Shown here: positions 52,484 to 64,000 of the stretch, piece after piece
How positions within the stretch are numbered: position 1 is the stretch's first letter
Layout: every line of letters begins with the position of its first letter
Source of the DNA: Calendula officinalis
Taxonomy: Eukaryota; Streptophyta; Magnoliopsida; Asterales; Asteraceae
Assembly: GCA_963853835.1 (NCBI GenBank)
Contig: OY970820.1
Span: 43,994,907-44,058,906, forward strand
DNA: 64,000 bases
Reading direction: 5' to 3'
Made by a program: the position numbers and the translations under genes
The notes under the pieces: model-generated
The model's input: only the letters and a program-made list of their open reading frames with translations
Databases searched by the model: none
Told to the model about the DNA's origin: nothing

Positions 52484-55420
52484 TGTAACACCCTAAAATT
52501 TACAAGATTTTTAAAACTTTTAAAAACAAAATTTTAATCAAAAGGTCCCAATAACTTGAATAATTAAATCCCAATAATAGTATTTTCATTTAAAAATGTA
52601 TTTAATGCGGAAATAGTTAAAATTAAGTGTTTTTAAAATATTAAATGCCGTCCACATCGGTAATGAAAGATACAGCGGTCAACCGTCCACCTTCTCCTTT
52701 CCTCTGCTGGTACCTGAAACAATGTGGGGGAAATAGGGGTCAGCTGGAGAAGCTGAGAGTGAATATCTCAAAATGCAAACAATCATAACATACAACACAT
52801 GAGGGCACATCGGTGTACTCCTAATCAGAATCTACTCGGTTAATTACTTAGATTTATTTTCTCAGATTTTATTACTCAGATTTTAATTTATATAGCGCGC
52901 TAGTGTGACTTGGGCCGAGAGATCAACCTCGACCCGCCTCACACCACCTCAACACCTGTACTCTTCGGTGTTGAGTCAAAAAGGCCTGGCACCAGTACTC
53001 TTCGGTGCCAAGTCAAAACGTCTGACACCAGTGCTCTTCGGTGTCAAGTCAGATATAAACTCAGACGGGAATAATCCCAAAAACTCAGACTGGAGGTGAT
53101 CCCAGGCATATAGCCAAAAACTCAGATGTGTGTTATTATATTTTATTATCTCTTTAACATAATTATCTCAGATTGCCCTAGCAAGTAGTAGCACAGAATG
53201 ACCCTGTGCCGAGCTCAGTTACCCAGGCACAATGTCTCAGATCATGAATAAATAAACAGCTGCTCAGATACTCAGATAACATGTCAAACTCAGATAACAA
53301 ATCAAACTCAGATAACAGCTCAAGCTCAGATAACAATTATGGTGCAAGAAATGTAACACATAAGTCATGCATGTACAACGTTAAAACTGAATACACGGTG
53401 AGAATACTCACCTCGAGAAACGTAAGCTCCAAAGGTTTCCAACAATCAGAAGACAGCACGTTATCTCCTAGACGGTCCTAAAACCAAAAAAAAAAAACGA
53501 AACTCTGAATTAAAATTCTACTCGAGGGCTTATTTCAGAAAGCTGGCAGCACCCGTCAGTCTCATGGAAACTGTCATAACTCCTAAACGGCTCATTAGAT
53601 TTTTCCCATCTTTTTACCACAGAAACTAGACTCAGAATACTACAAAACACTCTCAAGTGGCGTCTTCCCAAAATCGGACTCTAAGGGCCTCAAAACAGGC
53701 TCACAAAACAGCATAGCTGCACAGGTCATTTTCCTAACAGCAACATATTAGAATGGTTATAACTTTTAAACCGTAAATCGGATTGACGAGAGGGTTGCGG
53801 CGTTGAAAAGCTAACTCAGAAAATAAGTGACCATCACGAGCCAAAAATCCAAAAACGTATTTTAAGTGTGGTAAAAACAGACTCAAACACAGCCAACATA
53901 ATCTGCCCAAAATTCAGTGCGACATTTTAAACCCATATTAAATCCCGACATCAACCCGACATTCTCAAGACACCTGAAAGCCCCGAACTCATTTTTAACT
54001 CAGAAATATGTTTATGAATAATCTAGTCCATTCTTTTAAAAATCTTTCTCGGTTTAGGAAACCAAGAACCTTAAGGTTCGGTTTCCGTCTTCAAGATTAT
54101 TAAAACGTCTAGGTCATCACAAAAAGATTTTTTACCCAATCCTAACCCGATCCACAACTCATGAAAATAATGACTCGCATTTAAGAAAAACCTAGAATTC
54201 CAAAACCCAAAAATAATAAAAGAACACGGTTAGAGATTATACCCTACGAATCAAATCATTAGAAAGACGGTAACGTTTGATACACCAAACCACGACACGA
54301 ACCAGCATGCAATTAATCATCACGGAACACCGTTGGAGGCAGTAGCCTCTCTCTAAGTTTTTGATCTAACGCCACCTAGGAAGTGTTAGTTGTTTTGATG
54401 TTTGTTTGCATCGAAGGAAATGCAGGAGAATGAAACACCAAATAAAGTGTGGTGTTTTAATTATAATTGCTTTATGACGTCAACTTCTCCAAGAGAATCA
54501 CCATGTGCTCATCTATTTGTCGGTGTAACTATTCCATGGCCACAATTCAATCTTAAATTAAATTCCACCTCCTAGCTAGACTGCTTGTTGTACTCTACCA
54601 TCGCACGAAATAATGACGTCCAAAAATGTCTTCCCAATATCCTCCATCCTTCTTTGATTGAGGTAGCGACTAAGAAAACAAAAAAAATCATTCTACCGCC
54701 ATTCATTAATTCATGATAACGTATTAACACCAAGGAACGCAGAATCAAAGAAACGAAATAACAACAAAAGAGATACCGATTAAATCCCCATAGCTGGCTC
54801 GATTGCTGCTTGGTGCTTCAAAGCAATACTCGATCTTTCTTCCATGCTTCCAATCATCGTACACACAAAACGGCCGTGGGTTGGAGATTGTCGGCCGATG
54901 GGGAAACAAAACGAGGCCTAGGGATTTAGGAAAAGCTTAATACGAAGGATAGATGATCGTGGACTTGGGCTGCTGGCTTTCAATCATCTTTGGGCTAAAA
55001 GATTAAACTTGGGCCTAAAGTAGATTAGCACAAACCGAGGAAAAGAAAAAAAATTAAAGAAGAGGCAGGCTCGGCCCCCCCGTGGCAACTCGAACTCAAC
55101 TCAAAATGGGATATCAACAAACGGTTTTGATCCACTAGCGAACTAGCACTTAAGTCTCGGCCTTGGCCTCAATCCCGAACACGAAACCAAAAATACTCGG
55201 AACGTCACACATGCGTCACATAACAATGTTCGGGAAAATAGCGTCTAGCTTCATAACAATCTTCATAATTACACGAAACGTCCCAAGATAAATAACTCTC
55301 TAGTTATTTTTAAGCGAAACGCCACATATTTAGCTACTCGAATTATATAAGAGGCAAATAATACCCTCTTAAATTAAATTAAATCGTAAATAATATTTAT
55401 TTAAAATTCAGGGCGTTACA
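52484..55420 (-). repeat. 3' LTR of the LARD-like element (2937 bp)
   Basis: Plus strand TGTAACACCC...GGGCGTTACA. Contains an ACTCAGAT/ATAACA-rich tandem stretch (about 53265-53335) and CTCTTCGGTG repeats (about 52975-53045). Short reading frames here (52905, 53281) recur in the other LTR and reflect these repeats rather than genes. Confidence 0.93.
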
Positions 55421-55458
55421 ACTCAACTCCAGTTAAAATAGACTTCGTCCCCGAAGTC
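55421..55458 (-). promoter_or_regulatory. Putative polypurine tract and hairpin of the LARD-like element
   Basis: The sense strand directly before the LTR reads AACTGGAGTTGAGT, a weak purine tract. Upstream is GACTTCG-TCCC-CGAAGTC (plus strand, 55441-55458), a perfect 7-bp stem matching the hairpins of the other two families in position and core. Confidence 0.65.
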
Positions 55459-57370
55459 ATAGCTAGGAAGAAACTCAGGGTAGCGATCTCGCATATCAGA
55501 CTTAGGCTCGCCAACGACACACATCCACAAGTGTGGGAGACGATAAGGTTACGAATACAAAGAAACTCGTTAGGGAGACCTACTTGATCAAAATAAACTC
55601 CGGCTCTCGCAGCTGTTCATATAATCTTCCGTTCCTAGCGGCGTAAAACGAAAAAGGTTAAAAGAAAACCAAAATGCTCTTCTGAGGGTTCTTGGTTTAT
55701 CAAAGAAAAGGATGTCGGCAATGACATAGATAAATTGTGTTCTACTGAAGGGTCAACGTTGCTGCACCCAGTGGTCAACGTTGCGTTGAATCTCCAATTC
55801 AACTCCACTTTGAGAATTGTTACGGTTTGGTTTGTGGCGACAGATGATCTCAGCGTAGAATTCGGTCATCCAACTCGTGCTCGCAATCATAATCGGCCCT
55901 CACGGAAATAAAATTAAGTTTTTATGGGATAACTTTCCAGCATAGTTCCAACAAATTATTACTTTTACGTTGTATCAACATATAAAAATTATTACTAGCA
56001 ATCTCTACCAATAAGCACTATCTCAAGGTCCTTTACTCTATGGAGCATTAATTCGTAAAGAAAAAAATGAACGGTTTAGCGGTACACACCGCTATCGGAC
56101 AACACACCACAAGTACATAATTCACATAAATGTATTTTATCATGCATAAATTCCAAATAGTAGGTAACTCATGCCACTTACTCAAATTGCATACACTCCG
56201 ACTGCATTTATCTCAAATTTCCATTACTTGCTTTTAACTCAACACAAGCTATATTATTAATTTAACTCTGATCTCGCTTAACGACTTATCACACGTCGCA
56301 CTAAATGCCCACTTTTCACTCTTTGTGATCCCTCGCCTGATCAAATTTAATTAATAGGCTACAAGAATATAGAATTTCTCTTTTAGGCCGCATTATTAGT
56401 TCTAATGTTAACTCGTGCTTAACAATTTTTCGTTAGTTCTTTTTAATTTTACTCGCTCAGCTCATTTTAATGGTTTTATCATTTGACTAGATAATTGTTT
56501 TCTCGCTTTGTTCTCCTTTGAATTGTCTCTTGATCGATTTTGACCAACATTCCACCCATTAATCTCATTAAATTTTAACTCTCACACGCCCCAATTTAAT
56601 ATTTTCTCTCCACTTGGTTAATTAATTAATTCGATAATTTTCAATTGCTCATCTCAATAACTATTAACAGTTTAATAATTATTCAATACCGCACAATATT
56701 TGGTGATTTTCAATTTGATAATTTAACTCGATACTTCTCCTTAGTTTTTAATTTAATATTTGTTCATAAATAACATTTTATCATATGGTTCATTCTAATA
56801 ATTTATCTGTTTAACTTGATTTATTAGTTCGGTAATTTCTCAGTAATAATAAAATTTTCCACATAATTTATTATGGCGATCTTCTCATGACCGACTCATT
56901 GATAACATTCTCATTACTCTAATTTCATAATTTCTCATGATAATTATTAATATAACACTTGACACTTCTCATTGGTACCATTACTTTCGACTCATGGATA
57001 TCTTGCAACTTGGTAATTATATCATTTCATGAATTATAATATTCCTATTTATTCTTATAAATTCTCTAATCATGTTTATTTATATTACTCAACAAAATAA
57101 TTTGGCTCAAGAATTTCTTGACTGGATTTAATAATTTCTCGTAATCATGTTTTTTTTTTTCCATTTAACTTTACTTTAATAATTCATAATAGACTCTCAT
57201 ATTTTTATAATATCTTTTTATCTCATTATATTCCCATATGAATAGTTTCTCGAATTAGAAGTTACTCGTATAAACTCTCTAGCCAATATTATATATAAGC
57301 TCATAACAATTTTATATATAATTCCCAATGATAATTATTATTATTTTGTAAATTGCCCTTTTTTACTCCT

Positions 57371-57406
57371 ACTCAACTCCACTAGAGAAAACTCGTCCTC
57401 GAGTTT
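57371..57406 (-). other. Second hairpin and purine-tract-like copy inside the LARD interior
   Basis: AAACTCG-TCCT-CGAGTTT (57389-57406) has a 7-bp stem unlike the one at 55441 but the same CG-TCCT-CG core. Next to it lies ACTCAACTCCACTAG, similar to the ACTCAACTCCAGTTA at the LTR border (55421). Confidence 0.6.
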
Positions 57407-58769
57407 GGCGCTATAATTCTCTATCATAATAATACAACAACATCCCCTCACTCAAGCAAATAATATGCATATAATAAATTCACAATAGCAAACATTGGTC
57501 CATCGTTCCCTTCGAGATCTCCCCATAACCAACCAAAAGTTCGGTGTGTACGATAATAGGGGCCCTCTATTACTTTCGACACCCACTTCTGTTTGGTCAC
57601 GAGTCAATCCCAAAGTTTACAACTTCCCACATATAAACCCACCAACAAATCACACTCAGAAGAAAGGAATTTTAATCACACTCAGGAGAAAGGAAGTTTA
57701 TTTTCAATATCTGATAAATACAGATATGCACCCAACTGTGCATACTCAAAATCTCATAACCAATACTCAGAAAATCATGCGTACATTTAGTCTCGTACGC
57801 GATACTCGGATAACTCTGATTCATAGAAATATTTCCACTTAGTTATTTTCACAATACAAATCTTTTTTTTTTTTTTTTTTTTTTTTTTACTTATCATTTG
57901 AATATGCCATTTATCATTCCTCATAAATATAACTTATATCCTCTTCAAAGTTATATTAAATTTATTGTAATTTGTGAGCATGTCTATTAATATCTTTTTG
58001 ATCAGAGTTCTCAGTTATTGCGTTCCTCGTTTAATTTGATTAAATTTATCGCTCTTTTAACTTGTTTTTAAATAAATCATCATCAAATTGATGACGTTAG
58101 CTTCCTCTTAATCCTCTTATATAATTACTCTTTAAGATGAGCTTCAATAATATCTGATTAATTTGACTCAGCAATTTCTCAATTAATTAGCCTATTAAAC
58201 TTACATAGTTTATTTTAAGCTATCAGTGTGAACTCATTAATCTGTCACTTAGCTTGTCATCCACATTTAGTTTTGCACTCGGCAATTTAACCTACTTACT
58301 CGAAATGTTTTTCCCATTTTATCTCAATTTAATGTTTCTTAAATAAATACTAACTTGTTGACCTTAATATGGAATCTGCTTAACTATTATATCTCGTGAT
58401 TCGTTGTATTCACGAAAATTTTAATTTCTCATCTAGATAACTCCCCTTTTATGCTAATAATTTCCTCCTTTCTCATTTACTCAAATTATGTTTCTCATTA
58501 CACAGCTTATGGATCTTATATAATAAATTAACATCCCATTATTACACTTTTGGTTCGAATTTCTCAGAATTTATAAAATTTCACCTCAACTCTATTAGGT
58601 GTTCCTCTAAATTGAAATTTTTATTATTTTCTCATTAGTATTTATAATTTCACATTTCTCCAGTATATATTTTTTTCATATATATAAATATAGAACTCTA
58701 AGAACTGAGATCGAAACTATGCTCAAATCAAGCTCTAAATTATTCACAAAATTATGGAAGCTCATAATC

Positions 58770-58770
<1 letters not shown>

Positions 58771-58812
<42 letters not shown>
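58771..58812. repeat. (TA)n microsatellite, 21 units
   Basis: Uninterrupted TA dinucleotides. Confidence 0.95.
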
Positions 58813-58816
<4 letters not shown>

Positions 58817-59088
58817 TAGCCATACAATCACAAGTAATTCTCTCAGGATATAAACCGAAAATTCTAAGAATATGCTACTCGTCTATACTCAGAATATATC
58901 AAAATCTCAATTAAATAATACTCTTAAATATTACCGGCAGTAGGAAGCGAGAGGTCGACGTGACATGCTGTATGTTCGATGTGGAAACTTTTCTCAGAAA
59001 AATATTTGACTCTTTTCTCGTTTGAAAAACTCGATACTCAAACTTGAGTTTGAATTCGCCCCTTGCGAACCCAAATCCCTCAAGTCAG

Positions 59089-59100
59089 AGCTCTGATACC
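59089..59100 (-). other. Primer binding site (tRNA-iMet) of the LARD-like element
   Basis: The plus strand reads GCTCTGATACCA shortly before the right LTR at 59105; sense TGGTATCAGAGC. Confidence 0.9.
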
Positions 59101-59104
59101 AACT

Positions 59105-62043
59105 TGTAACACCCTAAAATTTACAAGATTTTTAAAACTTTTAAAAACAAAATTTTAATCAAAAGGTCCCAATAACTTGAATAATTAAATCCCAATAATA
59201 GTATTTTCATTTAAAAATGTATTTAATGCGGAAATAGTTAAAATTAAGTGTTTTTAAAATATTAAATGCCGTCCACATCGGTAATGAAAGATACAGCGGT
59301 CAACCGTCCACCTTCTCCTTTCCTCTGCTGGTACCTGAAACAATGTGGGGGAAATAGGGGTCAGCTGGAGAAGCTGAGTGAATATCTCAAAATGCAAACA
59401 ATCATAACATACAACACATGAGGGCACATCGGTGTACTCCTAATCAGAATCTACTCGGTTAATTACTTAGATTTATTTTCTCAGATTTTATTACTCAGAT
59501 TTTAATTTATATAGCGCGCTAGTGTGACTTGGGCCGAGAGATCAACCTCGACCCGCCTCACACCACCTCAACACCTGTACTCTTCGGTGTTGAGTCAAAA
59601 AGGCCTGGCACCAGTACTCTTCGGTGCCAAGTCAAAACGTCTGACACCAGTGCTCTTCGGTGTCAAGTCAGATATAAACTCAGACGGGAATAATCCCAAA
59701 AACTCAGACGGGAGGTGATCCCAGGCATATAGCCAAAAACTCAGATGTGTGTTATTATGTTTTATTATCTCTTTAACATAATTATCTCAGATTGCCCTAG
59801 CAAGTAGTAGCACAGAATGACCCTGTGCCGAGCTCAGTTACCCAGGCACAATGTCTCAGATCATGAATAAATAAACAGCTGCTCAGATACTCAGATAACA
59901 TGTCAAACTCAGATAACAAATCAAACTCAGATAACAGCTCAAGCTCAGATAACAATTATGGTGCAAGAAATGTAACACATAAGTCATGCATGTACAACGT
60001 TAAAACTGAATACACGGTGAGAATACTCACCTCGAGAAACGTAAGCTCCAAAGGTTTCCAACAATCAGAAGACAGCACGTTATCTCCTAGACGGTCCTAA
60101 AACCAAAAAAAAAAAAAAAACGAAACTCTGAATTAAAATTCTACTCGAGGGCTTATTTCAGAAAGCTGGCAGCACCCGTCAGTCTCATGGAAACTGCCAT
60201 AACTCCTAAACGGCTCATTAGATTTTTCCCATCTTTTTACCACAGAAACTAGACTCAGAATACTACAAAACACTCTCAAGTGGCTTCTTCCCAAAATCGG
60301 ACTCTAAGGGCCTCAAAACAGGCTCACAAAACAGCATAGCTGCACAGGTCATTTTCCTAACAGCAACATATTAGAATGGTTATAACTTTTAAACCGTAAA
60401 TCGGATTGACGAGAGGGTTGCGGCGTTGAAAAGCTAACTCAGAAAATAAGTGACCATCACGAGCCAAAAATCCAAAAACGTATTTTAAGTGTGGTAAAAA
60501 CAGACTCAAACACAGCCAACATAATCTGCCCAAAATTCAGTGCGACATTTTAAACCCATATTAAATCCCGACATCAACCAGACATTCTCAAGACACCTGA
60601 AAGCCCCGAACTCATTTTTAACTCAGAAATATGTTTATGAATAATCTAGTCCATTCTTTTAAAAATCTTTCTCGGTTTAGGAAACCAAGAACCTTAAGGT
60701 TCGGTTTCCGTCTTCAAGATTATTAAAACGTCTAGGTCATCACAAAAAGATTTTTTACCCAATCCTAACCCGATCCACAACTCATGAAAATAATGACTCG
60801 CATTTAAGAAAAACCTAGAATTCCAAAACCCAAAAATAATAAAAGAACACGGTTAGAGATTATACCCTACGAATCAAATCATGAGAAAGACGGTAACGTT
60901 TGATACACCAAACCACGACACGAACCAGCATGCAATTAATCATCACGGAACACCGTTGGAGGCAGTAGCCTCTCTCTAAGTTTTTGATCTAACGCCACCT
61001 AGGAAGTGTTAGTTGTTTTGATGTTTGTTTGCATCGAAGGAAATGCAGGAGAATGAAACACCAAATAAAGTGTGGTGTTTTAATTATAATTGCTTTATGA
61101 CGTCAACTTCTCCAAGAGAATCACCATGTGCTCATCTATTTGTCGGTGTAACTATTCCATGGCCACAATTCAATCTTAAATTAAATTCCACCTCCTAGCT
61201 AGACTGCTTGTTGTACTCTACCATCGCACGAAATAATGACGTCCAAAAATGTCTTCCCAATATCCTCCATCCTTCTTTGATTGAGGTAGCGACTAAGAAA
61301 ACAAAAAAAATCATTCTACCGCCATTCATTAATTCATGATAACGTATTAACACCAAGGAACGCAGAATCAAAGAAACGAAATAACAACAAAAGAGATACC
61401 GATTAAATCGCCATAGCTGGCTCGATTGCTGCTTGGTGCTTCAAAGCAATACTCGATCTTTCTTCCCTGCTTCCAATCATCGTACACACAAAACGGCCGT
61501 GGGTTGGAGATTGTCGGCCGATGGGGAAACAAAACGAGGCCTAGGGATTTAGGAAAAGCTTAATACGAAGGATAGATGATCGTGGACTTGGGCTGCTGGC
61601 TTTCAATCATCTTTGGGCTAAAAGATTAAACTTGGGCCTAAAGTAGATTAGCACAAACCGAGGAAAAGAAAAAAAATTAAAGAAGAGGCAGGCTCGGCCC
61701 CCCCGTGGCAACTCGAACTCAACTCAAAATGGGATATCAACAAACGGTTTTGATCCACTAGCGAACTAGCACTTAAGTCTCGGCCTTGGCCTCAATCCCG
61801 AACACGAAACCAAAAATACTCGGAACGTCACACATGCGTCACATAACAATGTTCGGGAAAATAGCGTCTAGCTTCATAACAATCTTCATAATTACACGAA
61901 ACGTCCCAAGATAAATAACTCTCTAGTTATTTTTAAGCGAAACGCCACATATTTAGCTACTCGAATTATATAAGAGGCAAATAATACCCTCTTAAATTAA
62001 ATTAAATCGTAAATAATATTTATTTAAAATTCAGGGCGTTACA
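59105..62043 (-). repeat. 5' LTR of the LARD-like element (2939 bp)
   Basis: Near-identical to 52484-55420. Example differences: GAGAGTGAAT/GAGTGAAT, GACTGGAGG/GACGGGAGG, TGTCATAAC/TGCCATAAC, TGGCGTCTT/TGGCTTCTT. Ends CAGGGCGTTACA directly before the target duplication TTTAG. Confidence 0.93.
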
Positions 62044-63286
62044 TTTAGCTCCCACCGAGATGCGGGAATTGATGACTCAATTGCAAGATTTGTTAGATAA
62101 GGGTTTTATTCGTCCGAGTTCGTCACCATGGGGTGCACCGGTGTTATTTGTCAAAAATAAAGACGGTTCGATGAGAATGTGTATTGACTACCGAGAGTTG
62201 AATAAGGTAACAATTAAGAACCGATACCCGTTGCCGAGAATTGACGACTTATTCGACCAATTGCAAGGTGCTAGTTATTTCTCGAAGATTGATTTGAGGT
62301 CGGGTTATCACCAAGTTCGGGTGAAAGAAGACGACACCGAGAAGACGGCGTTTCGTACACGTTATGGTCATTATGAATTTCTAGTGATGTCGTTTGGTCT
62401 TACAAACGCGCCAGCCATTTTTATGGATTTGATGAATCGGGTTTGTAAACGGTTTCTTGATAAGTTTTTGATCGTGTTCATTGATGATATTTTGATTTAT
62501 TCGAAAACCGAGGAAGAGCACGAAAGTCATTTGAGGCTTGTTTTAGATGTGTTGAAACGGGAGAAGTTGTATGCTAAGTTCTCAAAATGTGAATTTTGGT
62601 TGCGGGAAGTGCAATTATTAGGTCACGTGGTGACGTGTGATGGTATTAAGGTTGACCCGTCCAAGATTGAAGCGGTGTCAAATTGGGAGCCTCCGAGGAC
62701 TCCTATCGAAGTTAGAAGTTTCCTTGGATTAGCCGGTTATTACCGAAGATTTATACAAGACTTCTCAAGAATCGCGATTCCACTAACAAAGTTAACGAGG
62801 AAAAGTGAGAAGTTTGTGTGGGAGAAGAAGCAAGAAGAAGCGTTTAAATTGTTGAAGGAAAAGTTATGTAACACGCCGATTCTTACGTTACTGGATGGTA
62901 TGGAAGATTTCGTGGTTTATAGTGATGCTTCGAATCAAGGGATCGGTTGTGTGTTGATGCAACGAGGTAAAGTGATCGCGTATGCTTCGCGACAATTGAA
63001 GAATGCGGAATTGAGGTACACGACACACGAATTGGAGTTGGCGGCGATCATATTTGCCTTAAAGTTGTGGAGGCATTATTTGTATGGTACTCGGTGTACG
63101 TTGTACACGGATCATAAAAGTTTACAATACGTGTTTACGCAAAAGGATCTTAATATGCGACAAAGAAGATGGATCGAGTTGATCGCCGACTATGATTGTG
63201 AGATTGTGTATCATGCGGGAAAAGCTAATGTAGTAGCCGACGCCTTGAGCGAAAAGTTTATGAGAACCCGAACCGAGGAATTTTAA
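62044..63286 (+). pseudogene. Reverse transcriptase and RNase H of the pol-bearing relative
   Basis: The frame resumes after the target duplication (APTEMRELMTQLQDLL). Reverse transcriptase motifs: FIRPSSSPWGAPVLFVK, MCIDYRELNKVTIKNRYPLP, IDLRSGYHQVRV, FLVMSFGLTNAP (Ser where Pro is usual) and the FIDDILIYS catalytic motif. RNase H: YSDASNQGIGCVLMQ, HELELAAIIFALK, YTDHKSLQ, GKANVVADALS. The frame breaks after ADALSEKF and stops at 63284-63286, before the integrase. These enzymes would copy RNA to DNA and remove the RNA. The domain itself has no internal stop, so it decayed little apart from the split and the downstream break. Confidence 0.9.
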
Positions 63287-63365
63287 CACGTATAGAAGTC
63301 GTCTCTAGTATTATCGAAAGAATCAAGAATGCCCAACGAGAGGTTATGGGAAAATACGAGTTAAA

Positions 63366-64000
63366 GACAAGAACGGTTAGGTAAGAACCAAAATTTTCTC
63401 GAAAATGCACAAGGGTTGAAGACCGTAGGCGGTCGTATTTGGGTTTCTAAGTTCGGTGGTATCCGAAAAGAATTGTTGAATGATGTGCACAAATCAAAGT
63501 ATTCGATTCACCCGGGAAGTACAAAGACGTACCAAGATATGAAACGGGTTTATTGGTGGCCCGGAATGAAGGCGAGAGTGGCCAAGTACATCTCGAAGTG
63601 TGCCACGTGTGCACAAGTAAAAGCCGAGCATCAAGTACCGTATGGGGTAGCTCAATCATTGTTAGTACCGGCCGGGAAATGGGAAGATATAACTATGGAT
63701 TTCATAGTAGGGTTACCGAAGACGAGTAAGGGTCACGATGCCATTTGGGTCATAGTTGACCGGTTGACCAAGAGTGCATTATTTTTAGCCATTCGGGAAA
63801 CGTTGCCACTTGAGAAATTGGCTAAGTTGTATGTTGATGAGGTGGTTCGACTCCACGGGGTTCCATTGTCTCTTGTATCCGATAGAGACGCGAGGTTTAC
63901 CTCGAGTTTTTGGCGATCTTTACAAGAAGAGTTGGGTACAAAGTTGCGGTTGAGCACGGCTTATAATCCGCAAACCGACGGTCAAAGTGAAAGAACAATT
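63366..64000 (+). pseudogene. Integrase of the pol-bearing relative, running off the window
   Basis: Open frame from about 63366 to the end. Zinc-binding part: VHKSKYSIHPGSTKTYQDMK, CATCAQVKAEH (HHCC pattern). Catalytic core: Asp in ITMDFIVGLP, Asp in SDRDARFTSSFW, Glu in DGQSERTI. It is in a different frame from RNase H, with stops between (63284 and about 63361). The rest of the element and its 3' LTR lie beyond 64000. Confidence 0.9.

Larger units (their letters stand above)
55459..59088 (-). mobile_element. Non-coding interior of the LARD-like element
   Basis: No gag or pol motif in any frame. AT-rich, with many AATTTCTCA/TAATAATT words, a T26 run (57863-57888), a (TA)21 microsatellite (58771-58812) and a second hairpin plus purine-tract-like copy at 57371-57406. 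A 115-codon plus-strand frame (57495-57842) runs against the element and lacks recognisable motifs. Confidence 0.8.
52484..62043 (-). mobile_element. LARD-like non-autonomous LTR element, recent insertion (9560 bp)
   Basis: Direct repeats TTTAG flank it (52479-52483 and 62044-62048). Two almost identical LTRs of ~2.94 kb (52484-55420 and 59105-62043) enclose ~3.7 kb with no coding sequence. The primer site next to the right LTR shows minus-strand orientation. By eye the LTRs differ at about nine substitutions plus a 2-bp indel and poly(A) length, roughly 0.3%. Long LTRs with a long non-coding interior define LARDs. The ends TGTAACGCCC...GGGTGTTACA resemble those of the gypsy family it inserted into. 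Confidence 0.92.

Noticed and set aside
52905..53481. Short plus-strand frames repeated in both LARD LTRs (64 and 66 codons)
   Set aside because: They arise from CTCTTCGGTG and ACTCAGATAAC tandem words, lie antisense to the element, and are duplicated only because they are in LTRs.
57495..57842. 115-codon plus-strand frame in the LARD interior as a captured gene
   Set aside because: No domain, opposite orientation to the element and local direct repeats; not supported.
1..64000. CRISPR arrays, operons, bacterial-type systems, rRNA or tRNA genes
   Set aside because: Repeats are LTRs, minisatellites and MITEs; genes have spliceosomal introns; tRNA-like matches are 12-nt primer sites only.

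Overview
This is plant nuclear DNA from a eudicot; the retrotransposon families and the look of the genes suggest Asteraceae, but that placement is an inference. Evidence: Ty3/gypsy and Ty1/copia LTR retrotransposons with tRNA-iMet primer binding sites, hAT-type MITEs with 8-bp target duplications, and intron-containing genes with GT-AG splice sites.

Layout. (1) 1-28171: a head-to-tail array on the minus strand of a Ty3/gypsy-type element that has LTRs, a primer site and gag but no pol (TR-GAG-like). Units repeat every ~6.1 kb and neighbours share one LTR (LTRs at 13656-15980, 19749-22074 and 25847-28171). A larger chromovirus-like Ty3/gypsy element (2477-12200, minus) is nested in the leftmost unit. 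Its right LTR is cut off and joined to a neighbouring gag, leaving a chimeric gag-LTR reading frame. (2) 28172-48631: a gene island of ~20 kb. It holds a MAM33/p32-family gene (minus), a broken IDM1-like PHD/acetyltransferase gene, a DUO1-like R2R3-MYB reading frame behind an LTR and primer site in the middle of that broken gene, an apparently intact copia element with TA...TA ends, a cytosolic sulfotransferase gene (minus) and a five-exon penta-EF-hand calcium-binding protein gene (minus). Several MITEs lie between or inside the genes. (3) 48632-64000: a decayed, pol-containing relative of the array element on the plus strand. It is split in its reverse transcriptase region by a young 9.56-kb LTR element with no coding sequence (LARD-like, minus), flanked by TTTAG target duplications.

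How the parts relate. The pol-less array and the pol-bearing element on the other side of the gene island share gag, LTR ends, primer site and palindromic LTR motifs, so the window contains a non-autonomous element and a damaged member of its likely autonomous family in opposite orientations. Three distinct gypsy-type families here carry a short hairpin just upstream of the polypurine tract. Its stem sequence differs between families but stays paired, with a shared CG-(N)GGA-CG core. The nested chromovirus has a 93-bp spliceosomal-type intron near the start of gag and a small extra reading frame upstream of gag.

Limits. Exon structures were deduced by eye from splice consensus and reading frame. 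No similarity search or alignment was run. LTR differences were counted by eye and are approximate.
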